Shown: positions 34,116 to 43,307 of the stretch, in pieces
How the letters are laid out: each line of letters starts with the position of its first letter
How positions within the stretch are numbered: position 1 is the stretch's first letter
Assembly (NCBI RefSeq): GCF_002140975.2
Contig: NZ_CP147247.1
Span: 2,206,501 to 2,270,500, forward strand
Length of the DNA: 64,000 nt
Origin: Enterococcus sp. 9E7_DIV0242
GTDB lineage: Bacteria > Bacillota > Bacilli > Lactobacillales > Enterococcaceae
Direction of reading: 5' to 3'
The notes under the pieces: model-generated
Databases searched by the model: none
The model's input: only the letters and a program-made list of their open reading frames with translations
What the model was told of the DNA's origin: nothing
Position numbers and translations under genes: made by a program

Positions 34116-36338
34116 TTAAATATACTGACCAGTTAAAGAGTCGGTCGCCTTGATTGCAGTCGGATACCCCTCAAATACAATCTCGCCTCCCTTATCCCCT
34201 CCATCCGGTCCAATATCCACGATCCAATCTGCTTGGCGAATAATATCCACATGATGTTCAATGACAATCACTGTGTTCCCCTGATCAACGAGGTGATTCA
34301 TAATTTCCATAATATGCGCGATATCAGATAAATGTAGACCGGTGGAAGGCTCGTCCAGAAGATAGATACTTCCCTTTTTGTAAAATTCACTGGCAAGTTT
34401 CATTCTCTGACACTCTCCACCAGACAACGTGCTCATCGGCTGACCAATCGCTAAATAATCAAGCCCCACCTGGGACATCGCTTTAAGCTTTTTCACGATG
34501 GCATTTTCCTGAAAGAAGCTCAAACTCTCTTCTACCGTAAGACCGAGCACTTCATTGATATTCTTCCCTTGAAATTGATAGTCTAACACCTCTTGATTGA
34601 ACCGTTTCCCTTCACATACTGGACACTCATTTCGCACGGCATCCATGAATGCCAGATTCGTTTCAATGTATCCTTGCCCTTTACAGTTGGCACAAGCGCC
34701 TTTGGAATTATAGCTGAATAGAGAAGGCGAGACATTATTTGCCTTTCCAAATAACTTTCTTATAGTATCGAGAATCCCGATATACGTTGCAGGATTAGAA
34801 CGAGAATTCGTTTGAGCCGCCGCTTGATCGATCAAAATCGTTTCCGGAAATTGGGTCAGGAATGAGTCTTTTACTAAGGTACTTTTCCCTGAACCTGCTA
34901 CTCCCGTAATCAGTGTCAATGCTTTTTTCGGTATATTCAACGAGACATTCTTCAAATTATGTTTTGAGGATGCCTTTCCCTGATAAAAGTCGTTGACCTT
35001 ACGTGGTGTTTCATTGATCGCTACCTGATTATTGAGAAATGTTCCTGTTAATGTCTTTGAATTTAACAGCGCTTCATAGGTTCCCGTAAACATAATCCGC
35101 CCGCCATGTTTTCCGGCTTGCGGCCCAACCTCGATCACATGATCCGCAATTTTGATTACATCAGGATCGTGCTCAATAACAATCATAGTATTCCCTTTAT
35201 CTCTCAGCTTTATCAGCAAATCATTCAGACGATGTACATCTCTCGGATGCAGCCCAATACTTGGTTCATCAAAAATGTACAATAAATCGACCAGACTATT
35301 ATTCAAATGCTTGACCATTTTGACACGCTGAGATTCACCCCCTGACAAAGTTGACGTCTCACGATTCAAGCTAAGGTACCCTAAACCGATATCAACAAGA
35401 TTGCCGATTTTTTCCTGAAGACCTTTCAAAATCGGAAAGGCCTCCGGCAGCTCGATTACAGCTAAGACACGCTGCAGATCCGTCAACTGCATTTCTAGTA
35501 AATCCGTGATGCCCCAACCAGCTACCCGAACAGATAAAGCCTGCTGTGAAAGTCTTTTTCCTTCACATAATGAGCAAACCGCTTCATGACTATGTTCCTT
35601 CAATATTTTCTGTGCCCGCGGTGTAAGTTCGCCTTCTTTGAGCAAGTACAGGCGATTGAACTTCGTTACCAGCCCTTCATAGCTGGAATTCACGCCATCT
35701 ATTTTTACCTTCATGTCTTTCCCGTATAAAAGTAACTCACGTTCCTCCACTGAATAATCGTCAATCTTTTTAGTCACATCAAACAAACCAGATTCAAGAT
35801 AGCTCTTCATATACCAATCAGTATTTTTAATTGGTGCAAAGATGATCGCTCCCTCTGCCAGAGAAAGCTTAGAGTCAAGCAGCTTACTTTCATCAACCAC
35901 AACATTTTTTCCGATACCATGACACTGCTCACACATTCCTTCTTTATCATTGAAAGAAAAATAATTTGCTGTACCGATACTGGGTTGTCCAAGTCTTGAA
36001 TACAACACCCGTAGCAAGGAATTGATATCTGTGATTGTCCCCAAAGTCGAACGAGAATTGCCACCTAATCTTTTCTGATCGATGACCACTGAGGTAGACA
36101 AATGCTCGATTGCATCCACATCTGGCTCTTTATATTTGGGTAGAAAAGAGCGCACAAAAGCACTGAAGGTCTCATTCAGCTGTCGCTGAGATTCGCTGGC
36201 GATCGTTTCAAAAACGATCGAAGATTTTCCTGAGCCTGAAACACCAGTGAATAAAGTGATTTTCCGCTTCGGAATCACGACATCCACATTTTTCAGGTTG
36301 TTTTCTCTTGCTCCGGTAATTCGTAGATATTCTGTCAT
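34116..36338 (-). CDS. Class II UvrA-like ABC ATPase
   Basis: 740 residues from the ATG at 36338 (AGAGGAGGA six bases upstream). It has two ABC cassettes: Walker A FTGVSGSGKSS and LITGVAGSGKST, signatures LSGGESQR and LSGGECQR, and UvrA zinc modules (CEQCHGIGK, CSLCEGKRL, CANCKGQGY, CPVCEGKRF). It is about 200 residues shorter than housekeeping UvrA and lacks most of the UvrB-binding and insertion regions, as in UvrA2/DrrC-like proteins linked to resistance against DNA-active compounds. A double-MerR regulator is divergently transcribed, suggesting induction by a ligand. Confidence 0.88.
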   Translation of the reverse strand: MTEYLRITGARENNLKNVDVVIPKRKITLFTGVSGSGKSSIVFETIASESQRQLNETFSAFVRSFLPKYKEPDVDAIEHLSTSVVIDQKRLGGNSRSTLGTITDINSLLRVLYSRLGQPSIGTANYFSFNDKEGMCEQCHGIGKNVVVDESKLLDSKLSLAEGAIIFAPIKNTDWYMKSYLESGLFDVTKKIDDYSVEERELLLYGKDMKVKIDGVNSSYEGLVTKFNRLYLLKEGELTPRAQKILKEHSHEAVCSLCEGKRLSQQALSVRVAGWGITDLLEMQLTDLQRVLAVIELPEAFPILKGLQEKIGNLVDIGLGYLSLNRETSTLSGGESQRVKMVKHLNNSLVDLLYIFDEPSIGLHPRDVHRLNDLLIKLRDKGNTMIVIEHDPDVIKIADHVIEVGPQAGKHGGRIMFTGTYEALLNSKTLTGTFLNNQVAINETPRKVNDFYQGKASSKHNLKNVSLNIPKKALTLITGVAGSGKSTLVKDSFLTQFPETILIDQAAAQTNSRSNPATYIGILDTIRKLFGKANNVSPSLFSYNSKGACANCKGQGYIETNLAFMDAVRNECPVCEGKRFNQEVLDYQFQGKNINEVLGLTVEESLSFFQENAIVKKLKAMSQVGLDYLAIGQPMSTLSGGECQRMKLASEFYKKGSIYLLDEPSTGLHLSDIAHIMEIMNHLVDQGNTVIVIEHHVDIIRQADWIVDIGPDGGDKGGEIVFEGYPTAIKATDSLTGQYI

Positions 36339-36511
36339 ATCCATTCCTCCTCTAATTCTTTGTGCCTGACAGCCCATTACTTCCGTTTAGCTGCTCTGTC
36401 CTTTTCAATGACCTCCTTCACTACTATTCAATAACTGTCCTTTGTTTCCAAATCCCAATCATCCATTTCAAAAAACAGCAGCAATCTTATAGTATCACTT
36501 TAATGCAAGTT

Positions 36512-36567
36512 CTAAACTTTTATTACAAAACTAGTGTTCTTAAAGTATAATCATAGATAAAGTTTAG
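36512..36567. promoter_or_regulatory. MerR gene promoter flanked by an inverted repeat
   Basis: TTACAA (36523-36528), 17-bp spacer and TATAAT (36546-36551) drive the regulator. CTAAACTTT (36512-36520) and AAAGTTTAG (36559-36567) are perfect 9-bp arms on either side, in the divergent region shared with the UvrA-like gene. Confidence 0.6.
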
Positions 36568-36583
36568 CACCCGGAGGAGAACC

Positions 36584-37324
36584 ATGAATTATCGACCGAT
36601 CGATATTGCAAGAAAACTGACGATTAGCACTAGTTTACTACGACATTATGAAAAGCATGAGTTATTCCCAGCACCAAAACGCTCCAAAAGCGGCTATAGA
36701 ATCTACTCTGAAACCAGTTTTCTTTATATTCAAGCCGTACGTACTGCTACACTGGCTTATGGGTACCGAACTACGAAGAAGCTGATGGATCTGGTTCGTG
36801 AAAAGAACTACACCCAAGCGCTTTGGCTCATTACGCATGAACAATACCAACTACACCAGCAAAAAGAAATCTCCGATCAAACACTGGCACTGCTTCACAA
36901 AGAAGAAAGTGAACTGATCACTCAAATGCCTAGAAAAGGATGGATTACTATCGGCGAAGCAGCAGAACGACTTTCTATTACTGAAACAACCATTCGCCAT
37001 TGGACCAAAGAAGGCTTATTAGAAGTGAGTAGAGATGCTGAAAGCAATTACCGGAAGTTCGACGAACAAGCATTGAGACAGCTGCTGATTATCCGACTGA
37101 TTCGAGCGTCTACATGGTCATTAGATGTGGTCCGTGATATCCTTGCAACCTTTAAAGCAGAAACACCCACTGAAATGATTCAGCTAGCGGAGCAATCTTT
37201 GCAGATGTTAAATAAGCGATTGGAACGGCTGTTCATTTCCCAAAAATACCTGTATCAGCTAATCACCTTTTTATCGCCAGACTATTTTACCGATTTTCCC
37301 GGAATGGAATTTTATGATTTTTAA
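36584..37324 (+). CDS. Transcriptional regulator with two MerR-type DNA-binding domains
   Basis: 246 residues. The first MerR helix-turn-helix spans about 3-70 (PIDIARKLTISTSLLRHYEKHELFP, SGYRIYSE). A linker helix follows, and then a second MerR-like module at about 120-190 (TIGEAAERLSITETTIRHWTKEGLLEVSRD, NYRKFDEQALRQL). The remainder is helical and may dimerise. No Cys cluster or ligand-binding domain is recognised. Two tandem MerR heads in one chain are uncommon and may let one polypeptide grip both half-sites. It has a GGAGGAG ribosome site. It probably regulates the divergent UvrA-like gene. Confidence 0.85.
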   Translation: MNYRPIDIARKLTISTSLLRHYEKHELFPAPKRSKSGYRIYSETSFLYIQAVRTATLAYGYRTTKKLMDLVREKNYTQALWLITHEQYQLHQQKEISDQTLALLHKEESELITQMPRKGWITIGEAAERLSITETTIRHWTKEGLLEVSRDAESNYRKFDEQALRQLLIIRLIRASTWSLDVVRDILATFKAETPTEMIQLAEQSLQMLNKRLERLFISQKYLYQLITFLSPDYFTDFPGMEFYDF

Positions 37325-37356
37325 CGATCAGAGCACATATAACTGAAGCTTTTTAA

Positions 37357-37425
37357 GCAGTCAAAAAAACATGAGTCTGACTCTTCCCAGTATCGAAAAG
37401 TACAAGCTCATATTTTTTTGACTGC
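37357..37425. terminator. Bidirectional terminator, MerR gene / tag-like gene
   Basis: GCAGTCAAAAAAA-ATGAG pairs with CTCAT-TTTTTTTGACTGC. The long A and T tracts within the stem allow termination from both sides. Confidence 0.7.
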
Positions 37426-37558
37426 TATTTTAACAACTGGTTATTGGTACAATAGAATTTGTACCAAACTGAAAGCCCTCACGAGGTCACTCTACCTTTA
37501 AGGCTCTGCTCCTTTCTGGTATTGGGTAAACAGAGACTGCCAGAAAAGCGGCTAAAGA

Positions 37559-38071
37559 CTACTCAGCGCTCAACACCTGATCTTGAAAAATCCCTGCCGC
37601 TTTAAGAAACATGCAAGTAACTACCGGTCCTACAAAAGAAAAGCCACGCTTTTTCATATCTTTTGCAATGACCGTCGCCTCTGGAAGCGTATTTCCTACC
37701 TCTTCAGCTAACTCATACTGTTTAACAACTGGTACACCACCAACAAAATCCCATAAATAATCAGCAAAGCTATCATACTCTTCTAAAAGCTTGACGATTG
37801 CTCGCGCATTTTGGACAACTGCTTTGATTTTTCTTGGGTTTCGAATCATCTCAGGGTCATGAGCAATCCGATCTATATCATCTGGAAAAAAAGCGGCCAC
37901 TTGACGAACATCCATCTCACAAAAATTCTTTAAAAAGACTTCTTTTTTCCCAGCAGCAGCTTTCCAACTCAACCCTGCTTGAAAAACACCAATCGTAAGA
38001 AGTAGAAACAGTCGACGATCGTCTCTTGTCGGTTCCCCCCAATGATCACTATACCATTGATACTTTTTCAT
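37559..38071 (-). CDS. tag: DNA-3-methyladenine glycosylase I-like protein
   Basis: 170 residues of the Tag family (HhH glycosylase): YSDHWGEPTRDDRRLF, VFQAGLSWKAAAGKK, DRIAHDPEMIRNPRKIKAVVQNARA and FSFVGPVVTCMFLKAAG. Tag removes 3-methyladenine from DNA. Two departures from the E. coli enzyme: the zinc-binding Cys/His set at the termini is missing, and the conserved Glu before FQAGLSW is Gly (IGVFQAG). This may define a subfamily with altered base recognition. Single gene, with its start preceded by a weak ribosome site. Confidence 0.82.
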   Translation of the reverse strand: MKKYQWYSDHWGEPTRDDRRLFLLLTIGVFQAGLSWKAAAGKKEVFLKNFCEMDVRQVAAFFPDDIDRIAHDPEMIRNPRKIKAVVQNARAIVKLLEEYDSFADYLWDFVGGVPVVKQYELAEEVGNTLPEATVIAKDMKKRGFSFVGPVVTCMFLKAAGIFQDQVLSAE

Positions 38072-38177
38072 CCGCTACACCCTCTTTCCCTACCATTGCT
38101 TTCACAGATTTTATGTTGATTGTAGTTTTTTTCTAACAATCAACCTTCTCATCTATTGTACCATAGCTACTAACGGG

Positions 38178-38213
38178 AAAAAGAGAACCGAAACGTTGGA
38201 CGCTTCGATTCTC
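38178..38213 (-). terminator. Terminator of the stress-gene pair
   Basis: On the minus strand, GAGAATCGAAGCG pairs with CGTTTCGGTTCTC (two G-T pairs), loop of five, then TTTTT. Confidence 0.8.
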
Positions 38214-38249
38214 TCCACACATGACCATCTACAGATGAGTCCTGTTTTC

Positions 38250-38681
38250 TTACGATGGACGTTCATCTTTCTTATATGCAATAACCTTGGATTCCTTATT
38301 TTGGGCCATTTCTTTTGCTCGTTTCACTGCCTCTTCTTTTGTTTTGAAAGAATCAGCGGCTTTTTCAGCACCTTTTGTTTGAACAAACCATTTATCATCC
38401 TTATAGAAAACAAGAACATCATTGTCTAAAAGGTCTTGATTGATTTGTTCTCCACTATGTTTATCATTCTTTTTAGGATAGTTCTCTTTTGAAAATGCCT
38501 CTTTCTCACGTTCTGTTGCTTCCTCCAGCCATTTTTTTGACTGTGAAATAGCAATGGGAATGGCACGCTCTTCCGGATAACCTTCTGCAAGCAACGCATT
38601 TCCTATCTCGATTGCCTTCTTTCTCAACGATGGTTCAAAGTTCTTGAATGAAGCTGGATAATCCTTTTTATCCCATGGCAT
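38250..38681 (-). CDS. YdaT-like stress protein with C-terminal DUF2188
   Basis: 143 residues, soluble and strongly charged. Residues 1-60 (MPWDKKDYPASFKNFEPSLRKKAIEIGNAL, ERAIPIAISQSKKW) resemble the helical YdaT/ChaB-like start found in Bacillus general-stress proteins. Residues 89-140 (VLVFYKDDKWFVQTKGAEKAADSF, EEAVKRAKEMAQN) form a DUF2188 domain. It is the second gene after a GSP39-type SDR dehydrogenase (26-bp gap), a pairing that suggests general stress or oxidative-stress induction. No biochemical activity is known. Confidence 0.8.
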   Translation of the reverse strand: MPWDKKDYPASFKNFEPSLRKKAIEIGNALLAEGYPEERAIPIAISQSKKWLEEATEREKEAFSKENYPKKNDKHSGEQINQDLLDNDVLVFYKDDKWFVQTKGAEKAADSFKTKEEAVKRAKEMAQNKESKVIAYKKDERPS

Positions 38682-38707
38682 GACGATCCCTCCCTTTTCT
38701 ACTTCAA

Positions 38708-39598
38708 TCAGGCAAAGAAACTGCCGCCTGTGATTGCATATACCTGTCCAGTCACATAGCTCGCTTCCTCTGAAGCCAAAAAAACATAAACTGAAGCTAG
38801 TTCAGCCGGTTGTCCGGCACGTCCGATTAATTCATCCTGTCCAAACTCGGGAATTGCTTCCTGCGGTTGTCCACCACAAATCTGCAACGGCGTCCAAATC
38901 GGTCCGGGTGCAACTGTATTGACTCGAATCCCTTTAGAAGCCACTTGTGCTGCAAGCCCCTTACTAAACGTCGTTATCGCTCCCTTAGTCGCCGCGTAGT
39001 CCAACAAATGTGCACTTGGTTCTGCACTTTGGATAGAGGTCGTTGTGATGATACTCGCCCCAGATGGCAAATAATCCAGTGCCTCCTGAACAGTCCAGTA
39101 CATAGAAATGATATTGGTTGTAAAAGTATCCATAATTTGTTGAGTGGTCAGCTCCTTGATGTCTTCCACCGCTTGCTGCATACCAGCATTCAATACTAGA
39201 ATATCCAACCCGCCTAACGCTTCTGCTGCTTCATGGACTAATTTTCGAGCAAATGACTCATCCTTTAAATCTCCTGGAAGTAAAATAGCCTTTTGTCCAG
39301 CTTTCTCAATCCATTCTTTAACCTCTTGCGCGTCTTCTTCTTCAAATGGCAGATAATTGATTGCTACATCGGCGCCTTCTCTTGCATAGGCAATTGCTGC
39401 TGCACGACCTATTCCGGAATCGCCACCAGTGATCAATGCCTTCCTACCTGCCAACTTTCCACTGCCTTTATATACTTGTTCTCCACAGTCCGGTACTGGT
39501 GTCATCTTAGTTTGCAATGCCGGAGCTTCCTGCTTTTGTTTCTCAAAAGTACCTGCATAAAACTGTTCTAACGGATTTTCAAGTTTTTTTTCTGACAT
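38708..39598 (-). CDS. SDR-family oxidoreductase (general stress protein 39 type)
   Basis: 296 residues, the longer SDR form with a 45-residue N-terminal extension (Met-rich-free, [22 protein letters not shown]) typical of YhdF/YdaD/GSP39-like enzymes. Cofactor motif [25 protein letters not shown] near 138, and catalytic Tyr/Lys in YAATKGAI near 202-206. [11 protein letters not shown] closes the fold. It should be an NAD(P)-dependent dehydrogenase; substrate unknown. First gene of a two-gene stress operon, with a GGAGGGATAAA ribosome site. Confidence 0.92.
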   Translation of the reverse strand: MSEKKLENPLEQFYAGTFEKQKQEAPALQTKMTPVPDCGEQVYKGSGKLAGRKALITGGDSGIGRAAAIAYAREGADVAINYLPFEEEDAQEVKEWIEKAGQKAILLPGDLKDESFARKLVHEAAEALGGLDILVLNAGMQQAVEDIKELTTQQIMDTFTTNIISMYWTVQEALDYLPSGASIITTTSIQSAEPSAHLLDYAATKGAITTFSKGLAAQVASKGIRVNTVAPGPIWTPLQICGGQPQEAIPEFGQDELIGRAGQPAELASVYVFLASEEASYVTGQVYAITGGSFFA

Positions 39599-39733
39599 CC
39601 TTTATCCCTCCTGAAAGTTTGATTGCTCTATTTTTAGCCTATAACAATCAAGAGATAGATTCAAATCATCCGCATCTTTTCCTACTATGCAGCTCATTCT
39701 TGCGCTTATTACGACTTTCCTTCACAACCTCTT

Positions 39734-40237
39734 TCAATTAACAAACGCGACTCCCCAATGCGCAAATAGCTCAAGGGCCTGTGCTTCTTTTCGTTCATCT
39801 CTTGAAGAGACGACATTCTTTGAAATCACAAATTTTGCTTCTGGAAATGTACTCATAAAGATAATCAGATTTGCGAGTACACAAATCTCCGTCTCTACAC
39901 CAATAAATTCAATCTTTTCTTTTGTAAAATCAATGTCTGAAAGCTCTTCCTTCAAAGCCAACATTTTCTTCGGTGGTATCCCATAATAGTGCTTTTTTAC
40001 CTCAATTCCCGTACTAAGTATTTCCTGTAGCTCGTCAACGATCTGCAAATCCCATATATCCTCATTTCCATCCTTGTGCTCTATCGGAATATCTCTTGTA
40101 TAAATAATAGGCTCGCTTCGAGCCAAAGCATCCTGTGTTTTTTTTACCAGCGCAGCAATCAGCCGCTGTCCATCTCCTATGTATGTTGCTCCCTTGGCAT
40201 GCAGGTTGCTGTTTTGCGCATCAATAATAACTAGCAT
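39734..40237 (-). CDS. Isochorismatase-family cysteine hydrolase
   Basis: 167 residues with the isochorismatase fold. The triad is Asp6 (VIIDAQN), a Lys near 81 (VKKHYYG) and Cys119 in ETEICVLAN. The cis-peptide-like region before the Cys (GVETEICV) is typical of nicotinamidase and related amidases. The short length and missing metal-binding His set argue against a true nicotinamidase. Substrate unknown. It ends with AHWGVAFVN, the normal family terminus. Monocistronic, with a GAGGAGAG ribosome site. Confidence 0.88.
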   Translation of the reverse strand: MLVIIDAQNSNLHAKGATYIGDGQRLIAALVKKTQDALARSEPIIYTRDIPIEHKDGNEDIWDLQIVDELQEILSTGIEVKKHYYGIPPKKMLALKEELSDIDFTKEKIEFIGVETEICVLANLIIFMSTFPEAKFVISKNVVSSRDERKEAQALELFAHWGVAFVN

Positions 40238-40326
40238 GATTGCTCTCCTCTCTAATCGTATCTCTTCTCAGTATACGGACATTCCTCTGCTCCTTCTAAT
40301 CATTCGCTCTAATTCGAAAGACAAAA

Positions 40327-40374
40327 ACATACCACGACTGATTCACTAGGAATCAGTCGTGGTATGTCTCTATT
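40327..40374. terminator. Terminator between hydrolase and nitroreductase genes
   Basis: ACATACCACGACTGATTC and GAATCAGTCGTGGTATGT form a perfect 18-bp stem with a 5-nt loop. On the minus strand it follows the nitroreductase gene; A and T tracts flank both sides. Confidence 0.9.
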
Positions 40375-40386
40375 TTTTAATTCAGA

Positions 40387-40983
40387 TTATCCAAAAGTAA
40401 GGAAACGATCTGCATCGTTCATATACTCTTTTTCACCAGCTGGTGCTTCAATAGAGCCGATAACCAATTGTGCTCTTAATTTCCAATTTGCCGGGATATT
40501 CCATTCCTCCGCTACTGCATCATCGATAACAGGGTTATAATGCTGTAGGTTTGCGCCAATGTTTTCTTGCGCCAACGCAGTCCATACGTTTGCTTGAGTT
40601 AAGCCACTTGCTTGTTCAGACCAAACAGGAAAATTGTCTGCATACAAAGCAAATTGTTCCTGTAAGTTTTTAACGATATCCTGATCTTCAAAGAAAAGAA
40701 TTGTACCAGCTGCACCAGCAAAACCTTTCAATTTTTCTTGTGTATTTGGAAAAGCTTCAGGTGGCGTAAGTGGTTTTAATGCTTCTTCTGTGATGTCCCA
40801 TAATTTTTTATGTGCATCCCCAAATAGGAAAACAACACGTTGTGTTTGAGAGTTAAAAGAAGACGGACTTTCTCTTACAACCTCTTTGACCAAAGCTGTG
40901 ATTTCATCCTTTGATTGTGGTAAGTTATTTCCTAAAGCATAAATTGAACGACGGTTCTTTAATTGGTTAACAAAATTTGACAT
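40387..40983 (-). CDS. Nitroreductase-family flavoprotein (YdgN/HBN-like)
   Basis: 198 residues. FMN-binding nitroreductase fold: NRRSIYALGNNLPQS near the start gives the RRS phosphate contact, SPSSFNSQTQRVVFLFG near 40, and NVWTALAQENIGANLQHYNP near 130-150, the dimer helix with flavin contacts. It belongs to the group annotated as oxidoreductases related to nitroreductase, which reduce quinones, nitro compounds or fatty-acid-derived substrates. It has an AAAGGATG ribosome site and its own terminator, and is preceded by an AT-rich promoter region. Confidence 0.92.
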   Translation of the reverse strand: MSNFVNQLKNRRSIYALGNNLPQSKDEITALVKEVVRESPSSFNSQTQRVVFLFGDAHKKLWDITEEALKPLTPPEAFPNTQEKLKGFAGAAGTILFFEDQDIVKNLQEQFALYADNFPVWSEQASGLTQANVWTALAQENIGANLQHYNPVIDDAVAEEWNIPANWKLRAQLVIGSIEAPAGEKEYMNDADRFLTFG

Positions 40984-41079
40984 AGTTTATTTCATCCTTT
41001 CATCATTACAAGTCAATAATTACTATTACTTCTTTAGTATAACAACTTATTAAAAGTAAGTAAAAGAATATGCTTCAAA

Positions 41080-41122
41080 TAAAAAAAGAATCCGATTGCC
41101 GTAATTGTACGGGCCGGATTCT
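41080..41122 (-). terminator. Terminator of the ABC exporter operon
   Basis: On the minus strand AGAATCCG-GCC pairs with GGC-CGGATTCT, then T7. It follows the permease stop at 41138. Confidence 0.85.
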
Positions 41123-41137
41123 GATTTAGATACTTGC

Positions 41138-42427
41138 TTATTCGTAACGCAATGACTCGATTGGATCTAATTTTGCTGCTCTTCTTGCTGGTAATGTTCC
41201 TGCAAGGAACGCTATCAACATAATCACTAAAACAATGACGATCATCGAAGGTATTGAGAATTGTAGTAGTGTGAAGCCTGTCATACCTTCAAGGAAGGAT
41301 TTCAAGGCGTACTCATTTAGTAAAGCTCCAGCTCCCATTGCTCCTAGAATCCCCAGCGCTGATCCCCAGAAACCAATCAACAACGCTTCAACACTGAATG
41401 ATAGGAAAATTTTTCCACTGCCCATTCCCATCGCTTTCATCAACCCAATCTCGCGGGTACGATCCTGAACAGACATATACAAGGTATTCACGATCCCAAA
41501 GCTGGCCGCTAGTAGCGCGATTGCTCCAAACACGGTCAGAACACCTGTGATTGCGTTCACAACCTGGCGAATCATGCCAATTTCATCTTCCACAGTCATC
41601 GCAGAATAGTCCTGATCGCTTAAGCGCTCTTTCAACTTGTTGATTTTATCTGTTTTACCTACATAGCCTTTTTCCATTGTTGCAAACGCCATATAATACA
41701 TATCCTTCATGTTCTCCGGCAAGCCTTTTTCGCTGATCTCAACGATTTTATTGGCCAAACCATTACTGATAATTGACTGTCCATTTTGGACTAAGCTAAC
41801 ATTACGAACACCTACGATCGTCGCATCAACAACCTCTTGCTCGCCAGTTGCTTGAGAAGTTACTGCGATTTTTACTTTTTTGTTCAAGGCATCCTTTGCA
41901 GAGGAATACCCCAAGCTCTTCACAAATTCAGGTGCCAGATTCACTTCATACGCATCACCAGTCGTACTGACTTCTTTTCCTTCTTCCAGATCGATCGTGA
42001 TATCGCTTGAACTAGCAACAGAAAATTCGTATTTTTTCCCTGATTCCCCTTCAATATAGTCAGGAGAAAGCATCAAAAATGGTTTAACAGATTTAATTCC
42101 ATCAATCCCTTTGATTTTATCAAGATCTTTCTGTGTTAATGCCTCTGCTTCTGTTGCGCTTCCTTTATCCGCATCGTACTCTGTCGGCTCATCACCGCCG
42201 CCTACACTAACACCCAGCGAATCAGCACCAGGAGACACCATCAATTGATCCTCTCCACCTACGCTGCCTATTTGCTTATCAATATAGTCATTTACACCAA
42301 TATTCACACCGGTCGTCAACGTAATGGTGAATGCGCCGATAAAGATTGCAATGATGGTTAAAATCGTTCTTCCTTTATTTCTCCATAGATTCGAACTTGC
42401 TGATTTTAAAATATCTGTTATCTTCAT
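41138..42427 (-). CDS. MacB/FtsX-type ABC transporter permease
   Basis: 429 residues. One N-terminal helix (about 20-42; RNKGRTILTIIAIFIGAFTITL) is followed by a large extracytoplasmic MacB_PCD domain (about 45-285) and three C-terminal helices with the FtsX motif (NTLYMSVQDRTREIGLMKAMGM) and end LPARRAAKLDPIESLRYE. MacB-type systems do not carry solutes through the membrane; they push substrates or signals using mechanotransmission. The start overlaps the ATPase stop by 4 bp (ATGA). Possible roles are peptide export or antimicrobial-peptide defence; no sensor kinase is adjacent. Confidence 0.93.
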   Translation of the reverse strand: MKITDILKSASSNLWRNKGRTILTIIAIFIGAFTITLTTGVNIGVNDYIDKQIGSVGGEDQLMVSPGADSLGVSVGGGDEPTEYDADKGSATEAEALTQKDLDKIKGIDGIKSVKPFLMLSPDYIEGESGKKYEFSVASSSDITIDLEEGKEVSTTGDAYEVNLAPEFVKSLGYSSAKDALNKKVKIAVTSQATGEQEVVDATIVGVRNVSLVQNGQSIISNGLANKIVEISEKGLPENMKDMYYMAFATMEKGYVGKTDKINKLKERLSDQDYSAMTVEDEIGMIRQVVNAITGVLTVFGAIALLAASFGIVNTLYMSVQDRTREIGLMKAMGMGSGKIFLSFSVEALLIGFWGSALGILGAMGAGALLNEYALKSFLEGMTGFTLLQFSIPSMIVIVLVIMLIAFLAGTLPARRAAKLDPIESLRYE

Positions 42428-43107
42428 AGCGCTTCTCCCTTAACAATCAATCCGTCTTTGATATGAATCTGACGATCACAACGTGCAGCCAGATCTTCAT
42501 CGTGCGTCACGATAATCAACGTGATTCCTTCTTTTTTATTTAAATCAAATAATAATTTCTCTATTTTTTCCCCAGTAGTAGAATCTAGGTTTCCTGTAGG
42601 CTCATCCGCAAAAATAATTTGTGGATTATTCACCAATGCCCGTGCAATGCAGACACGTTGCTTTTGCCCACCAGATAGGTCATTGGCCTTGTTGTGTATC
42701 TTGCTTTCCAATTCCACAGATTTCAATGCTTTTAGCGCCATTTCTTTTCTCTTTCTACCGGAAATACCCGCGATTTTCAGCGGTAGCATTACATTGTTCA
42801 GCACGCTATCTTTTGGATTCATGAAAAACTGTTGGAACACAAAACCAAATGCTTCATTTCTAGTATTGTTCAATTCCTTTGTTTTTATGTTGCTGACACT
42901 TTTATCATTTAATAAAATATCACCTGAGCTTGGCTTATCTAATAATGCCAAAATATGCATTAACGTTGATTTTCCTGACCCACTTTTTCCGATGATTGCA
43001 ACAGACTCCCCTTTTTCGATCTGTATGTCGATTCCTTTCAGGGCATCAAATCTTGTTTCATTACGCCCATAGCTCTTTTTTAGATTTCTAGCTTCAATTA
43101 CAGACAT
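42424..43107 (-). CDS. ABC transporter ATP-binding protein (LolD/MacB type)
   Basis: 227 residues, one ABC cassette. Walker A IIGKSGSGKSTLMH, Q-loop FVFQQFFMNP, signature LSGGQKQRVCIARAL, Walker B IIFADEPTGNLDS, H-loop VTHD. It forms the exporter with the overlapping permease gene. GGAGGGAAGAA precedes the ATG. The promoter is probably in the 200 bp upstream (weak match ATGACA, 17 bp, CAAAAT on the minus strand). Confidence 0.95.
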   Translation of the reverse strand: MSVIEARNLKKSYGRNETRFDALKGIDIQIEKGESVAIIGKSGSGKSTLMHILALLDKPSSGDILLNDKSVSNIKTKELNNTRNEAFGFVFQQFFMNPKDSVLNNVMLPLKIAGISGRKRKEMALKALKSVELESKIHNKANDLSGGQKQRVCIARALVNNPQIIFADEPTGNLDSTTGEKIEKLLFDLNKKEGITLIIVTHDEDLAARCDRQIHIKDGLIVKGEAL

Positions 43108-43274
43108 TTCTTCCCTCCATCATTCTCACTAACATTTTTTTCACATCTTTCATTTTGAAGTAACGCCAGTTATTTGTCATGGTACTTGAGATGTATTTCT
43201 TACTCGTCTTAAGTCTTGTATCCCTTTCCAATTAGTAAAAGATATATTTGTAGGAGGTTTTTTAGAAAAGAAAA

Positions 43275-43298
43275 GAGACTGAAAATTTTTTCAGTCTC
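43275..43298. terminator. Terminator after the Cys-rich secreted protein gene
   Basis: GAGACTGAAAA and TTTTCAGTCTC arms with a 2-nt loop, A tract after on the plus strand. It ends the gene stopping at 43308. Confidence 0.8.
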
Positions 43299-43307
43299 AA
43301 AAAAAGG

